A DNA stretch of 64,000 nt from an uncultured Holdemanella sp. (GTDB lineage Bacteria > Bacillota_I > Bacilli_A > Erysipelotrichales > Erysipelotrichaceae): assembly GCF_934754935.1 (NCBI RefSeq), contig NZ_CAKVJB010000010.1:4422-68421 (forward strand), in the 5' to 3' direction. Positions 1 to 9,700 of this stretch are shown piece by piece (position 1 is the stretch's first letter; each line of letters starts with the position of its first letter). Below the pieces are notes generated by a model. It was not told the origin of the DNA and searched no databases. It worked only from the letters and a program-made list of their open reading frames with translations. Both the position numbers and the translations under genes were made by a program.

Positions 1-649
1 ATACGACTTCCGATACATTTTGCATCTTTGAAAAATCAGGCAATAAATAAAATTTAACACCAGCCATGGCTCCTGGCAAAATAAGTGAACGTACTGCTAA
101 TATCAGCATCAATGCCAATAAGCACAACATCATATACTTTGATACTTTTTCAACACCATTCTGCAAACCTTTTGAACAAATGAAAAAGCCAATACATACG
201 ACTAGAAACATCATGCCAACCTGAATCAAAGGATTGGACAACATCAAACCAAACTCACCATTAATTTGACTTGCGTTTAAGCCATTAAAATCCCCTATCA
301 ACATCTTATAAAAATAATAGAATAACCAACCACATACAGATGTATAAAACATCATCAATATATAGTTACCCGCCATGGCCACATATTTCATAAAATGCCA
401 CTTCGTACCTTTTGGCTCTAATACATCAAAAGATAAGGCTGCACTTTTTTGACTGGCACGACCTACCGAATACTCCATAACCATAACGGGCAATCCTAAT
501 ATGACTAGAAAAAATAAATAAATTAAGACAAAAGCAGCTCCTCCATATTGTCCTACAATATATGGAAAGCGCCAAACATTGCCAATTCCAATGGCGCATC
601 CTGCACTAATTAAAATAAATCCTAAACGATTTGAAAACCGATCTCTCAT
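1..649 (-). CDS. NSS-family sodium-dependent transporter (3' end outside window)
   Basis: Partial gene: the first 216 codons are present and the rest lies beyond the window start. The N-terminus reads SNRLGFILISAGCAIGIGNVWR in part, the family's Na+-site hallmark (glycines and Trp-Arg in TM1), followed by several hydrophobic segments. By family this is a neurotransmitter:sodium symporter-type carrier (LeuT-like), importing an amino acid or related solute with Na+ across the cytoplasmic membrane. A GGGAG ribosome-binding site lies 9 nt before the ATG, inside the end of the GT8 gene. The start overlaps that gene's stop as ATGA, so the two are translationally coupled. Substrate cannot be told. 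Confidence 0.9.
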   Translation of the reverse strand, partial: MRDRFSNRLGFILISAGCAIGIGNVWRFPYIVGQYGGAAFVLIYLFFLVILGLPVMVMEYSVGRASQKSAALSFDVLEPKGTKWHFMKYVAMAGNYILMMFYTSVCGWLFYYFYKMLIGDFNGLNASQINGEFGLMLSNPLIQVGMMFLVVCIGFFICSKGLQNGVEKVSKYMMLCLLALMLILAVRSLILPGAMAGVKFYLLPDFSKMQNVSEVV

Positions 650-1431
650 CCTGTTATCTCCCTATAAAAACAATCTAAACAACCTATATACCTTCCATTC
701 CAAGGTTTCATTCTTCCACAATAATGAATAATTACACTATTTTGTTTCACCCAATCCAAATCCATCTTATTTCTTGGATTTCTTAAATTATAAAAATTCA
801 TCATTCTTTCACTCAAATTATATTTACGATAATCCACAAGTTTAGTTTTATCCCCATATAATGCCGTTAATACATCTTGATCAAAAAGTACTAGTTTTTT
901 CTTATATGTATTCACATAATTTAAGATATCTTGCTTATTCAATTGTTTACGTAACGCTATTAAGTTCATCAACAAAACCCCAGTATTGATATATGGAACA
1001 TCTTCATTTAACCCTAATCTTTTCGCATTTAAATGCGTCATATTCTCACTCACATGACTACATGCGATATAAAGATTGTCTTCAAAATCCATATTATACA
1101 ATTCCTTTAAACTTTGAATCACCACAATATCCACATCTAAGTATAGAATTCGATCCAATGAAGCCGGCAACAAATCCGATGCGAATAATCGATAATATAT
1201 TTCTAAAGGATATCTAGATGAAATAGGAAATTCTTTAAATTCTTCTTCCTTTACTTCAATAAAATGAAATGTACATCCTAAAAAAGCATTTCTTAAATCA
1301 TCCATATGTTCTTGATCCAAATCATGATGCAGAATATAAAAATCAATATTCTTGTCAAAACGAACGATGGAACGTATACATATCTTTGTCAAATCTATGA
1401 ATTTTGCGTTAATTGAAAATAAAATGTTCAT
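646..1431 (-). CDS. Family 8 glycosyltransferase
   Basis: 261 residues. The N-terminus MNILFSINAKF and the motif YLDVDIVV near residue 100 (DxD metal/nucleotide-sugar site) identify a GT8 retaining glycosyltransferase of the LgtC/GspA type. An HYCGRMKPW motif near the C-terminus matches the family's HxxGxxKPW signature. It probably transfers a hexose from a UDP-sugar to a cell-surface or storage acceptor; the acceptor is unknown. It has no signal peptide and is likely cytosolic or membrane-peripheral. It is short for the family. No Shine-Dalgarno precedes the ATG; an extended -10 (TGATAAAAT) ends six bases upstream, predicting a leaderless message. It is coupled to the downstream NSS transporter. 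Confidence 0.88.
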   Translation of the reverse strand: MNILFSINAKFIDLTKICIRSIVRFDKNIDFYILHHDLDQEHMDDLRNAFLGCTFHFIEVKEEEFKEFPISSRYPLEIYYRLFASDLLPASLDRILYLDVDIVVIQSLKELYNMDFEDNLYIACSHVSENMTHLNAKRLGLNEDVPYINTGVLLMNLIALRKQLNKQDILNYVNTYKKKLVLFDQDVLTALYGDKTKLVDYRKYNLSERMMNFYNLRNPRNKMDLDWVKQNSVIIHYCGRMKPWNGRYIGCLDCFYREITG

Positions 1432-1437
1432 AAAATG

Positions 1438-1446
1438 ATTTTATCA
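1438..1446 (-). promoter_or_regulatory. Extended -10 promoter of the GT8 gene, six bases from ATG
   Basis: TGATAAAAT reads as TGn-TAAAAT on the minus strand; no good -35 is seen. The hexamer ends six bases before the GT8 start codon, so the transcript would begin at or next to the A of ATG. Confidence 0.5.
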
Positions 1447-1477
1447 CAAAATTAATTGAAAATCTTTTCATAAAATA

Positions 1478-1486
1478 TGATACAAT
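1478..1486 (+). promoter_or_regulatory. Extended -10 promoter of asnA
   Basis: TGATACAAT (TGn plus -10). A TTGAAA lies 19 bases upstream of the -10, so the -35 is suboptimally spaced. The GAGGAG ribosome-binding site and ATG of asnA follow. Confidence 0.55.
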
Positions 1487-1512
1487 ACTTACATTGAGGA
1501 GAAGATGATAAT

Positions 1513-2520
1513 ATGAAACTTATTATACCCGAAAACTACGATCCAGTATTAACTGTTCGAGAAACACAAGAAGCCATTAAATATATTCGTGACACATTTC
1601 AATATGAATTTGGTAAGGAATTAAATCTTTCTAGAATTTCTGCACCTTTATATGTCACACAAAGTTCTGGTTTAAATGACAACTTAAATGGTATAGAAAA
1701 ACCCGTATCTTTTACCATGAAAGAATTGCCAGGCGAACAATTAGAAGTTGTACACTCTTTGGCAAAATGGAAACGTATGGCTTTGAAGAAATATGGTTTT
1801 AAACTACATGAAGGCTTATACACAAATATGAATGCCATTCGTAAAGATGAGGAATTAGATAACATTCACTCTACATATGTTGATCAATGGGACTGGGAAA
1901 AAATCATTTCTAAAAATGAGCGTACCCAACAAACACTAGAAGAACATGTTCGTACGATTTTTAAAGTCATTAAACACATGGAACATGAAGTATGGTACAA
2001 ATATCCTCAGGCTGTGAATCATTTACCAGATGATATTTTCTTTATCACTACCCAAGAACTATTGGATATGTATCCAAATATGAACGCAAAAGAAAGAGAA
2101 AATGCCATCACAAAAGAACATGGCTGTGTATTTGTGATGCAGATTGGTGATAAGTTATCAAATAATGAAAAGCACGATGGCCGTGCACCAGACTATGATG
2201 ACTGGACATTAAATGGAGATATTCTTTTCTGGTATGAACCGCTACAAAGTGCTCTAGAAATCTCTTCTATGGGTATTCGTGTGGATGAAGATACTTTACT
2301 TGAACAATTAAAAAAAGAAAATTGCCTAGAAAGATGTGAATTACCTTTCCATAAAGCCATTCTAAATAAAGAATTACCATATACATTAGGTGGAGGAATC
2401 GGTCAATCAAGACTTTGTATGCTTCTACTAAAAAAAGCACATATCGGAGAAGTCCAAGCCAGCTTATGGCCTGAAGACATGGTCGATACATGCTTAAAAA
2501 ATAATATTCAAATTTTGTAG
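1513..2520 (+). CDS. asnA: Aspartate--ammonia ligase (asparagine synthetase A)
   Basis: 335 residues, the normal AsnA length. It makes asparagine from aspartate, ammonia and ATP in the cytosol. The fold is class II aminoacyl-tRNA-synthetase-like. Recognisable features are the N-terminal LTVRETQEAIKYI segment, the LSRISAPLY region, DQWDWEK near residue 120, and the C-terminal GGGIGQSRLCMLLL motif-3-like helix that binds ATP. The ATG follows a GAGGAG ribosome-binding site. It is transcribed alone, divergently from the GT8 gene, and ends in a strong intrinsic terminator. Ammonia-dependent AsnA is common in fermentative Bacillota. Confidence 0.97.
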   Translation: MKLIIPENYDPVLTVRETQEAIKYIRDTFQYEFGKELNLSRISAPLYVTQSSGLNDNLNGIEKPVSFTMKELPGEQLEVVHSLAKWKRMALKKYGFKLHEGLYTNMNAIRKDEELDNIHSTYVDQWDWEKIISKNERTQQTLEEHVRTIFKVIKHMEHEVWYKYPQAVNHLPDDIFFITTQELLDMYPNMNAKERENAITKEHGCVFVMQIGDKLSNNEKHDGRAPDYDDWTLNGDILFWYEPLQSALEISSMGIRVDEDTLLEQLKKENCLERCELPFHKAILNKELPYTLGGGIGQSRLCMLLLKKAHIGEVQASLWPEDMVDTCLKNNIQIL

Positions 2521-2542
2521 GACAATCGTCCTACTTTTTTAT
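2517..2542 (+). terminator. Intrinsic terminator of asnA
   Basis: Seven-base stem GTAGGAC/GTCCTAC with a 4-base loop, then a T run. The asnA stop codon lies in the stem, and so does the stop codon of the convergent small gene. No T run is seen on the minus strand. Confidence 0.9.
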
Positions 2543-2818
2543 TATCGTTCCGTTGGGATTTGAAATATAGTTTCCATACACTAAATCCGATAATGCACAT
2601 CCATCAAGCGTTATATTTCCATCACAAACGGTGATTGACCCATCTACACCTTCATAAAATCCATCATATATGAATGCACCATCAAATAGTAAACCATCCA
2701 TGATGTTGTGTTTAATATCAATATCATCACATATTACACTAACAGTACATTGATCTTTCTTTGTACTGTTTTTTAAATGTGTATAATAAGCTCTTCCTAA
2801 ATCAAAATACTTTTCCAC
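2531..2818 (-). CDS. Small protein of unknown function downstream of rpoC
   Basis: 95 residues from a GTG start. TAGGAG six bases upstream supports that start. I do not recognise the family. The protein is acidic, with no signal peptide or membrane helix. Residues 35-90 are rich in alternating Gly/Asp/hydrophobic segments (GLLFDGAFIYDGFYEG, GSITVCDGNITLDG), which suggests short beta-strands, perhaps a beta-solenoid-like or pentapeptide-like fragment. It begins just after the rpoC terminator and ends inside the asnA terminator. I see no separate promoter, so it may be expressed by read-through from rpoBC. It could be a lineage-specific protein or a degraded remnant. Confidence 0.5.
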   Translation of the reverse strand: MEKYFDLGRAYYTHLKNSTKKDQCTVSVICDDIDIKHNIMDGLLFDGAFIYDGFYEGVDGSITVCDGNITLDGCALSDLVYGNYISNPNGTIIKK

Positions 2819-2827
2819 ACTATTCTC

Positions 2828-2861
2828 CTAAAGAAAAGGAATAGGCATTCACCTACTCCTT
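2828..2861 (-). terminator. Intrinsic terminator after rpoC
   Basis: Ten-base stem AAGGAGTAGG/CCTATTCCTT (one G-U) with a six-base loop, followed by TTTCTTT on the minus strand. The short, interrupted U tract may allow read-through into the small gene beginning at 2818. Confidence 0.75.
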
Positions 2862-2866
2862 AAATC

Positions 2867-5800
2867 TTATTCTTCAGATTGGATATCGATTGAACCATTA
2901 TCTGTAGTTTCTGCATCTTGTAGAATAGATTCTTCTACTGAAGCATCTACAGTATCCATCATATCTTTATCATCAGATCCTGATACTAATTTATCAAATT
3001 TTTCAGAATCCTCATTGTGAACTTCATTCATACGTGCAATACGTTTGTCACGAAGTTCTTTTGCCTTTGCAGCAACGATTTCATTCTGAGGACGATCACC
3101 TTGACATCCTGTACCAGCTGGAATCAATTTACCAATGATAACATTTTCTTTCAAACCAATTAAGTGGTCAACTTTACCCTTAATTGTCGCATCTGTAAGA
3201 ACTTTTGTAGTTTCCTGGAATGAAGCGGCAGATAAGAAAGAATCTGTTTCAACAGAAGATTTAGAAATACCTAGTAATACAGGTTTGAAAGTAGCTGGAG
3301 TTTTTCCACTTAATAAAGCTTCACGGTTAATTTTTGTGATGTTGTTAAGTGACAATTGAACACCAACATTCAAATCAGTGTCTCCACTATCTACAACGAT
3401 TACTTTCTTCATCATCTGTTTAATCATTACTTCCAAGTGCTTATCGCTAATTTCGATACCTTGGCTTTGGTATACTTTCTTAACTTCTTTTAAGATGTAG
3501 TCTTGAACTTCACGTACACCAGCAACACGTAACAATTCTTTTGGATCTAATGGACCTTCAGTCAACGCAACACCGGCTTCGATCTTAGCACCGATCTGAA
3601 CCCATGGACGCATTGATTGGTTCGCATTGATTTTATGAGAAACACTTTCGTGTTCATTTGTGATAATAACTTCTTGGCGCATTGTTCCTTCAATACGTTC
3701 GATTGAAGTGATTTCACCAGAAATCTGAGCAATTACCGCAACACCTTTTGGACAACGAGCTTCGAACAATTCTTCAACACGAGGCAAACCTTGAGTAATA
3801 TCTTCTGCACCGGCACCGGCAACACCACCTGTATGGAATGTACGCATTGTTAACTGTGTACCTGGTTCACCGATAGATTGGGCAGCCATGATACCAATAG
3901 CTTCACCAACTTCAACGTCTTTACCAGTAGCCATGTTACGTCCATAACATTTACGACAAATACCTAAACGAGACTTACAAGTAAATACAGAACGGATATA
4001 CATTCCTGTAACACCAGCATCTACAATTTTCTTTGCAAGTTCATCTGTGATAAATTCATCACTCGCAATAATTAATTCACCAGTTTTTGGATCTGTTACA
4101 TCTTGTTTTGAATAACGACCAACTAAACGATCTTGTAATGGTTCGATTACAGAGTTTGTCTTACGATCCATTAAAGTTTCGACCCAGTAACCCTTATCTG
4201 TACCACAATCATCTTCTTTGATAATTACATCTTGTGCAACATCAACCAAACGACGAGTTAAGTAACCAGATTCGGCTGTCTTCAAGGCAGTATCGGTTAA
4301 ACCTTTACGCACACCGTGAGTCGAGATAAAGAACTCACTTACGTTCAATCCTTCACGGAAACAAGAGTAAATAGGAACTTCTATGATAGTTGGAACATAT
4401 TCACCAGCACCAGCTTTGGCATGACCTGGCTTAGCCATTAAACCACGCATACCGGCTAACTGAGTAAAGTTTGACGCGTTACCACGAGCACCAGAAGTCG
4501 CCATCATGTTGATTGGGTTTTTACGAGGTAAGTTTTTCATCAATGATGTAACGATCTTATCTTTTTGATCATCCCACATCTTAGATAAATGACGTTCCCA
4601 TTCTTCCATCGTCAACATACCCTTACGTTGTAAGTGTTTTAATTGATCGGCTTTTACACGACCCTCATCGATATATTCATCTTTGTGAGGAGCCACTTCG
4701 ATATCAGATAGGGCAACTGTAATACCAGCCACTGTTGAATATTCAAATCCTAATGATTTGATTTGGTCAAGAATTTCAGCTGTTTGATCAGCATCATAAC
4801 GTTTGAAGACTTCGGCAATAACTTTACCTAAATCTTTTTTCTTAACCGCATCCACTAAAGGCATAGCTTCGATATATTCTTTAATGTTTTGTCCTGGAGA
4901 AACAAAATATTTATCAGGAGTACTTACAAAGTTTTCCTTACTAACCTCATTGATATAAGGGAAATCTTCAGGGAACATTGAGTTGAATACAATCTTACCA
5001 ACAGTTGTAATTAAATAATCATTTTTATGTTTTTCATCAAATGATGTTTTATGCATGTTGCATACAGGCAATGCGATACGAGTGTGAAGGTGAACTTGTT
5101 TTGACTGATAAGCCATCATAACTTCATCTTCATCTGTATATACATGACCTTCACTTTCACCAAAACGGTGCCAGTGAGCTGCTTCTAATGGGCAGCCAAC
5201 TTCTTCGTAGTGTTTAGCTTCTGCAAAGAATTCATCTTTTGTTTCTTCCATTGTTAAATAGAAGTTACCCATAACCATATCCTGTCCTGGCGTAACGATA
5301 GGTTTACCATCTTTAGGACCTAAGATATTGTGAGAACCTAACATCATAACTAATGCTTCGGCACGAGCTTCTTCTCCTAATGGAACGTGGATGGCCATCT
5401 GGTCACCATCGAAGTCGGCGTTGAACGCAGTACAGACCAATGGGTGAAGACGCATTGCACGTCCTTCTACTAATTTAGGCAAGAAAGCCTGAATACCCAA
5501 ACGGTGTAATGTAGGCGCACGGTTCATCAATACTGGATAGCCATCGATTACTTTTTCAACAACATCCCAGATACGAGGATCACGACGTTCGATTAATTTT
5601 TCTGCATTTTTAGGATTTTGAGCCAATCCTTGATTTACGATTTCATTAATAATAAATGGTTTAAACAAGTTAACTGCCATTTCACGTGGAATACCACATT
5701 GGTACATTTTCAAATCTGGTCCTACGGCAATTACTGAACGACCAGAGAAGTCAACACGCTTACCTAATAAGTTTTGACGGAAACGACCTTGTTTACCTTT

Positions 5801-6760
5801 TAATGAGTGAGACAATGATTTTAATGCACGTCCACCAGCACCTGTAATAGGTTTTGAACGACGACCATTGTCAATCAACGCATCTACAGATTCCTGTAAC
5901 ATACGCTTTTCGTTTTGAACGATGATATTTGGAGTACCCAAATCTAACAATTTACGTAAACGATTATTACGAGTGATAACACGACGATATAAATCATTTA
6001 AGTCACTTGTCGCAAAACGACCACCATCCAATTGAAGCATTGGACGTAAATCAGGAGGTATTACCGGAATATTAGTCAGAATCATCCATTCTGGTAAGTT
6101 TTCACTATTACGGAATGCATTGATTGTATCTAAACGCTTGATTAATTTCTTACGTTTTTCACCTTGTGCTTTTTCAAGTGCATCTTGTACTTCTTGATAT
6201 TCTGATTCTAAATCTACATCTTGTAATAGACGAAGTACAGCTTCAGCACCTGTTTGAGCTGTAAATCCTGTTGAACCATAGATAGCTTGGTTTTCACGGA
6301 ATTCACGTTCAGAAAGAATTTGTTTATAAGCTAAACCAGATTCTTTTGGATCTGTAACAATGTAGCTAACAAAGTATACAACTTCTTCTAATTGTTTTGG
6401 TGTTACATCCAACAACAATGCCATACGGCTAGGAATACCACGTAAATACCAAATATGAGCTACTGGTGCAGCCAAATGGATGTGGCCCATACGCTCACGT
6501 CTTACGCTTGCCTTTGTGATTTCTACACCACAACGGTCACATACAACACCTTTAAAACGTACTTTTTTATATTTTCCACAAGCACATTCCCAGTCCTTAG
6601 TTGGACCGAAAATGCGTTCGCAGAATAAACCATCACGTTCAGCTTTTTGTGAACGATAGTTAATTGTCTCAGGCTTAGTTACTTCACCATGACTCCATTT
6701 CAAAATCGTTTCTGGACTCGCTAAGCGAACCTGAATCGAGGCAAAATTGTTAATACTCAT
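2867..6760 (-). CDS. rpoC: DNA-directed RNA polymerase subunit beta'
   Basis: 1297 residues. This is the catalytic clamp subunit of RNA polymerase. The N-terminal zinc site (CACGKYKK...CDRCG) is near residue 60. The active-site metal loop NADFDGDQ is near residue 447. The second Cys cluster (CGT...CKSRLGICRKCYG) and the trigger-loop region GEPGTQLTMRTFHTGG follow. Compared with the roughly 1200-residue Bacillus protein it has an extra acidic C-terminal tail of about 80 residues (rich in Asp/Glu/Ser, ending DIQSEE). It lies eight bases after rpoB in one operon. An AGGAGG lies 13 bases before ATG, a long spacing. Confidence 0.98.
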   Translation of the reverse strand: MSINNFASIQVRLASPETILKWSHGEVTKPETINYRSQKAERDGLFCERIFGPTKDWECACGKYKKVRFKGVVCDRCGVEITKASVRRERMGHIHLAAPVAHIWYLRGIPSRMALLLDVTPKQLEEVVYFVSYIVTDPKESGLAYKQILSEREFRENQAIYGSTGFTAQTGAEAVLRLLQDVDLESEYQEVQDALEKAQGEKRKKLIKRLDTINAFRNSENLPEWMILTNIPVIPPDLRPMLQLDGGRFATSDLNDLYRRVITRNNRLRKLLDLGTPNIIVQNEKRMLQESVDALIDNGRRSKPITGAGGRALKSLSHSLKGKQGRFRQNLLGKRVDFSGRSVIAVGPDLKMYQCGIPREMAVNLFKPFIINEIVNQGLAQNPKNAEKLIERRDPRIWDVVEKVIDGYPVLMNRAPTLHRLGIQAFLPKLVEGRAMRLHPLVCTAFNADFDGDQMAIHVPLGEEARAEALVMMLGSHNILGPKDGKPIVTPGQDMVMGNFYLTMEETKDEFFAEAKHYEEVGCPLEAAHWHRFGESEGHVYTDEDEVMMAYQSKQVHLHTRIALPVCNMHKTSFDEKHKNDYLITTVGKIVFNSMFPEDFPYINEVSKENFVSTPDKYFVSPGQNIKEYIEAMPLVDAVKKKDLGKVIAEVFKRYDADQTAEILDQIKSLGFEYSTVAGITVALSDIEVAPHKDEYIDEGRVKADQLKHLQRKGMLTMEEWERHLSKMWDDQKDKIVTSLMKNLPRKNPINMMATSGARGNASNFTQLAGMRGLMAKPGHAKAGAGEYVPTIIEVPIYSCFREGLNVSEFFISTHGVRKGLTDTALKTAESGYLTRRLVDVAQDVIIKEDDCGTDKGYWVETLMDRKTNSVIEPLQDRLVGRYSKQDVTDPKTGELIIASDEFITDELAKKIVDAGVTGMYIRSVFTCKSRLGICRKCYGRNMATGKDVEVGEAIGIMAAQSIGEPGTQLTMRTFHTGGVAGAGAEDITQGLPRVEELFEARCPKGVAVIAQISGEITSIERIEGTMRQEVIITNEHESVSHKINANQSMRPWVQIGAKIEAGVALTEGPLDPKELLRVAGVREVQDYILKEVKKVYQSQGIEISDKHLEVMIKQMMKKVIVVDSGDTDLNVGVQLSLNNITKINREALLSGKTPATFKPVLLGISKSSVETDSFLSAASFQETTKVLTDATIKGKVDHLIGLKENVIIGKLIPAGTGCQGDRPQNEIVAAKAKELRDKRIARMNEVHNEDSEKFDKLVSGSDDKDMMDTVDASVEESILQDAETTDNGSIDIQSEE

Positions 6761-6768
6761 ATTTTATA

Positions 6769-9700
6769 CTACGCCTCCTCTTCTTCATTATTTTCTTCTT
6801 CAATATCGTCGACTAACTCTTCCTTTTGTTCTTCCTGTAATAAAGGTTGAACTGGATGAGCATCCTGGTCATCATCATCTAATGTGATGTCAACCTCGTT
6901 ATTGTTTTCATCTAACAAACGAATATCGATTGCTAGACCTTGTAATTCGTGCATTAATACACGGAATGATTCTGGAACACCTGGTTCTGGAATGTCTTTA
7001 CCTTTGATAATAGCTTCATAAGTCTTGATACGACCTTGAATATCATCGGATTTAATTGTCAAGATTTCTTGTAATGTGTGGGCAGCACCATATGCTTCCA
7101 ATGCCCAAACTTCCATCTCTCCAAATCTCTGACCACCATTTTGAGCTTTACCACCCAAAGGTTGTTGAGTTACTAAAGAGTATGGTCCTGTGGCACGAGC
7201 ATGTAACTTATCGTCAACCATGTGGGCCAACTTGATCATGTACATTACACCGACACTAATACGTTCGTCAAATGGTTGTCCAGTTTGTCCATCGTATAAT
7301 ACCTGTTTTCCATCGACAGTCATGCTTGCTTCGCGCATTACATCTTGCAAGTCTTCATTTGATAAACCATCAAATACAGAAGTAGAGAATTTAACACCTA
7401 ATTTACGAGCTGCATAACCTAAGTGGATTTCTAAAATCTGTCCGATGTTCATACGAGAAGGTACACCGAATGGGTTCAACAAGATATCAACTGGATGTCC
7501 ATCCGCCATAAATGGCATATCTTCGATAGGTAAGATCTTAGAGATGACACCCTTGTTACCGTGACGACCAGACATTTTATCACCTTCAGAAATCTTACGT
7601 TTCTGAACGATATATACTTTAACACGCATATTTACTCCAGGAGGAAGATCCGATCCATCTCCACGTTTAAATACACGAATAGAATGAACAATACCAGCAC
7701 CACCATGAGGTACTTTCAATGAATTGTCACGAACTTCACGTGATTTTTCACCAAAGATTGCTAATAATAATTTTTCTTCTGGACTAACTTCGCTTTGTCC
7801 TTTTGGAGTAACCTTACCAACTAAGATATCTCCTTCTTTTACTTCGGCACCAACCATAATGATACCGTTTGAATCTAATTTACGAACAGCTGCTTCACTA
7901 ACGTTAGGAATATCACGAGTGATTTCTTCAGGACCTAACTTCGTTTCACGGCAGTCAATATCATATTCTTCTACGTGGATTGAAGTATATACATCATCAC
8001 TAACCATACGCTCTGACATGATGATGGCATCCTCGTAGTTATATCCATGCCATGTTGTATATGCGATAACAACGTTTTGACCTAATGCCAATTCACCATT
8101 TTGCATACTTGGACCATCGGCTAAGATATCACCTTTTTCAACCTTTTCTCCAACTTCTACGATTGGACGTTGGTTGATACAAGTACTAGCGTTTGAACGA
8201 GCAAACTTACGTAATTGATAAGTGTGGTTTTCACCTTCATTATCTTTAACAACGATACGCAAACCATCTACATATTCAACAACACCATCTTGTTTTGCGA
8301 CAATACCTACACCAGAGTCTTTGGCAATCTTATATTCAATACCAGTACCAACATAAGGTGAATGAGGAACTAATAATGGAACGGCCTGACGCTGCATGTT
8401 GGCACCCATTAAGGCACGAGACGCATCATCGTTTTCCAAGAATGGAACACAGGCAGTCGCAACAGATACGATCTGTTTTGGACTGACGTCGGCAAGTTCT
8501 ACTTCTTCACGATCGGCGATAATTGTTTCACCAGCCTTACGAGCTACGACACGTTCATTTACTAAATGACCATCACGAACCTCATTGGCCTGCGCAATTA
8601 CATAATCCGCTTCTTCATCCGCGCTTAAGTAAACAGTATCTTCACTAACTGTACCATCTTCATTTACCTTACGATAAGGTGTTTGGATAAATCCATATTC
8701 ATTGATACGAGCATAAGTTGTTAAGTTGTTGATCAAACCGATGTTTGGTCCTTCAGGTGTTTCGATTGGACAAATACGACCATAGTGAGAGTTGTGAACG
8801 TCACGAACTTCGAAACTTGCACGGTCACGACTGATACCACCTGGACCTAAAGCTGAAATACGACGTTTGTTTGTCAACTCAGCTAGAGGGTTTTGTTGAT
8901 CCATGAACTGTAATAACTGTGAACTAGAGAAGAATTCTTTAATTGCAGCTGTCAAAGGACGAATGTTAGTCAATTTTCTTGGCGTTAAACTATCCATTTC
9001 TTGAATTGACATACGTTCTTTAACAACACGTTCCATACGAGATAAACCAATACGGAATTGGTTTTGGATCAATTCACCAACAGAACGAATACGACGGTTA
9101 CCTAACATATCGATATCATCTGTTGTTCCTACACCTTCCATAACATTTAAGCTATATGAGAAGAATGCATACATATCTGAAACTGTAATTGTGTGTTTAT
9201 TTGCGAATGGGTCATTTCCAGCAACACGTACTTCATCCCCATTGTTGTCAATAATATATACTTCTTGAACACATGCACCAATCAACCATGCTGTGATATC
9301 TTCACTTAAAGCACGTTGTTTCACTTGTGTTTCAACATCACTATCGATGGCATCTGGACTTACACCAACCATATAACGGTTCGCAACTAATTCCATATCT
9401 GCATCAACAATATCTTCACCTTGAGCATTTGTTAAACGTCCAAGAGCATATAAACGTTGACCATAGTTAAATACAGAATCCATATTTTCAGCTGTTAATT
9501 TAACTGGTTGTGCAAACAATCCTGCAAAAATTTCAACATTTTCAACAACCTTTTGGATTGCTAAAACATCTTGTTCAGTTAATACTGTACCAGCATCTAA
9601 ATAAGCATCTTCTGTTTCCACATCACTAGCCAATACACGACCAATTAAGCCTGTAGTCCAGCTTGTTGGAATTGAAACGATATCTTCTTCATGGAATTCT

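Noticed and set aside
7190..8038. Open frames on the plus strand opposite rpoB (7190-7417, 7724-8038)
   Set aside because: Long coding DNA on the other strand explains them; no ribosome-binding site and no recognisable protein.
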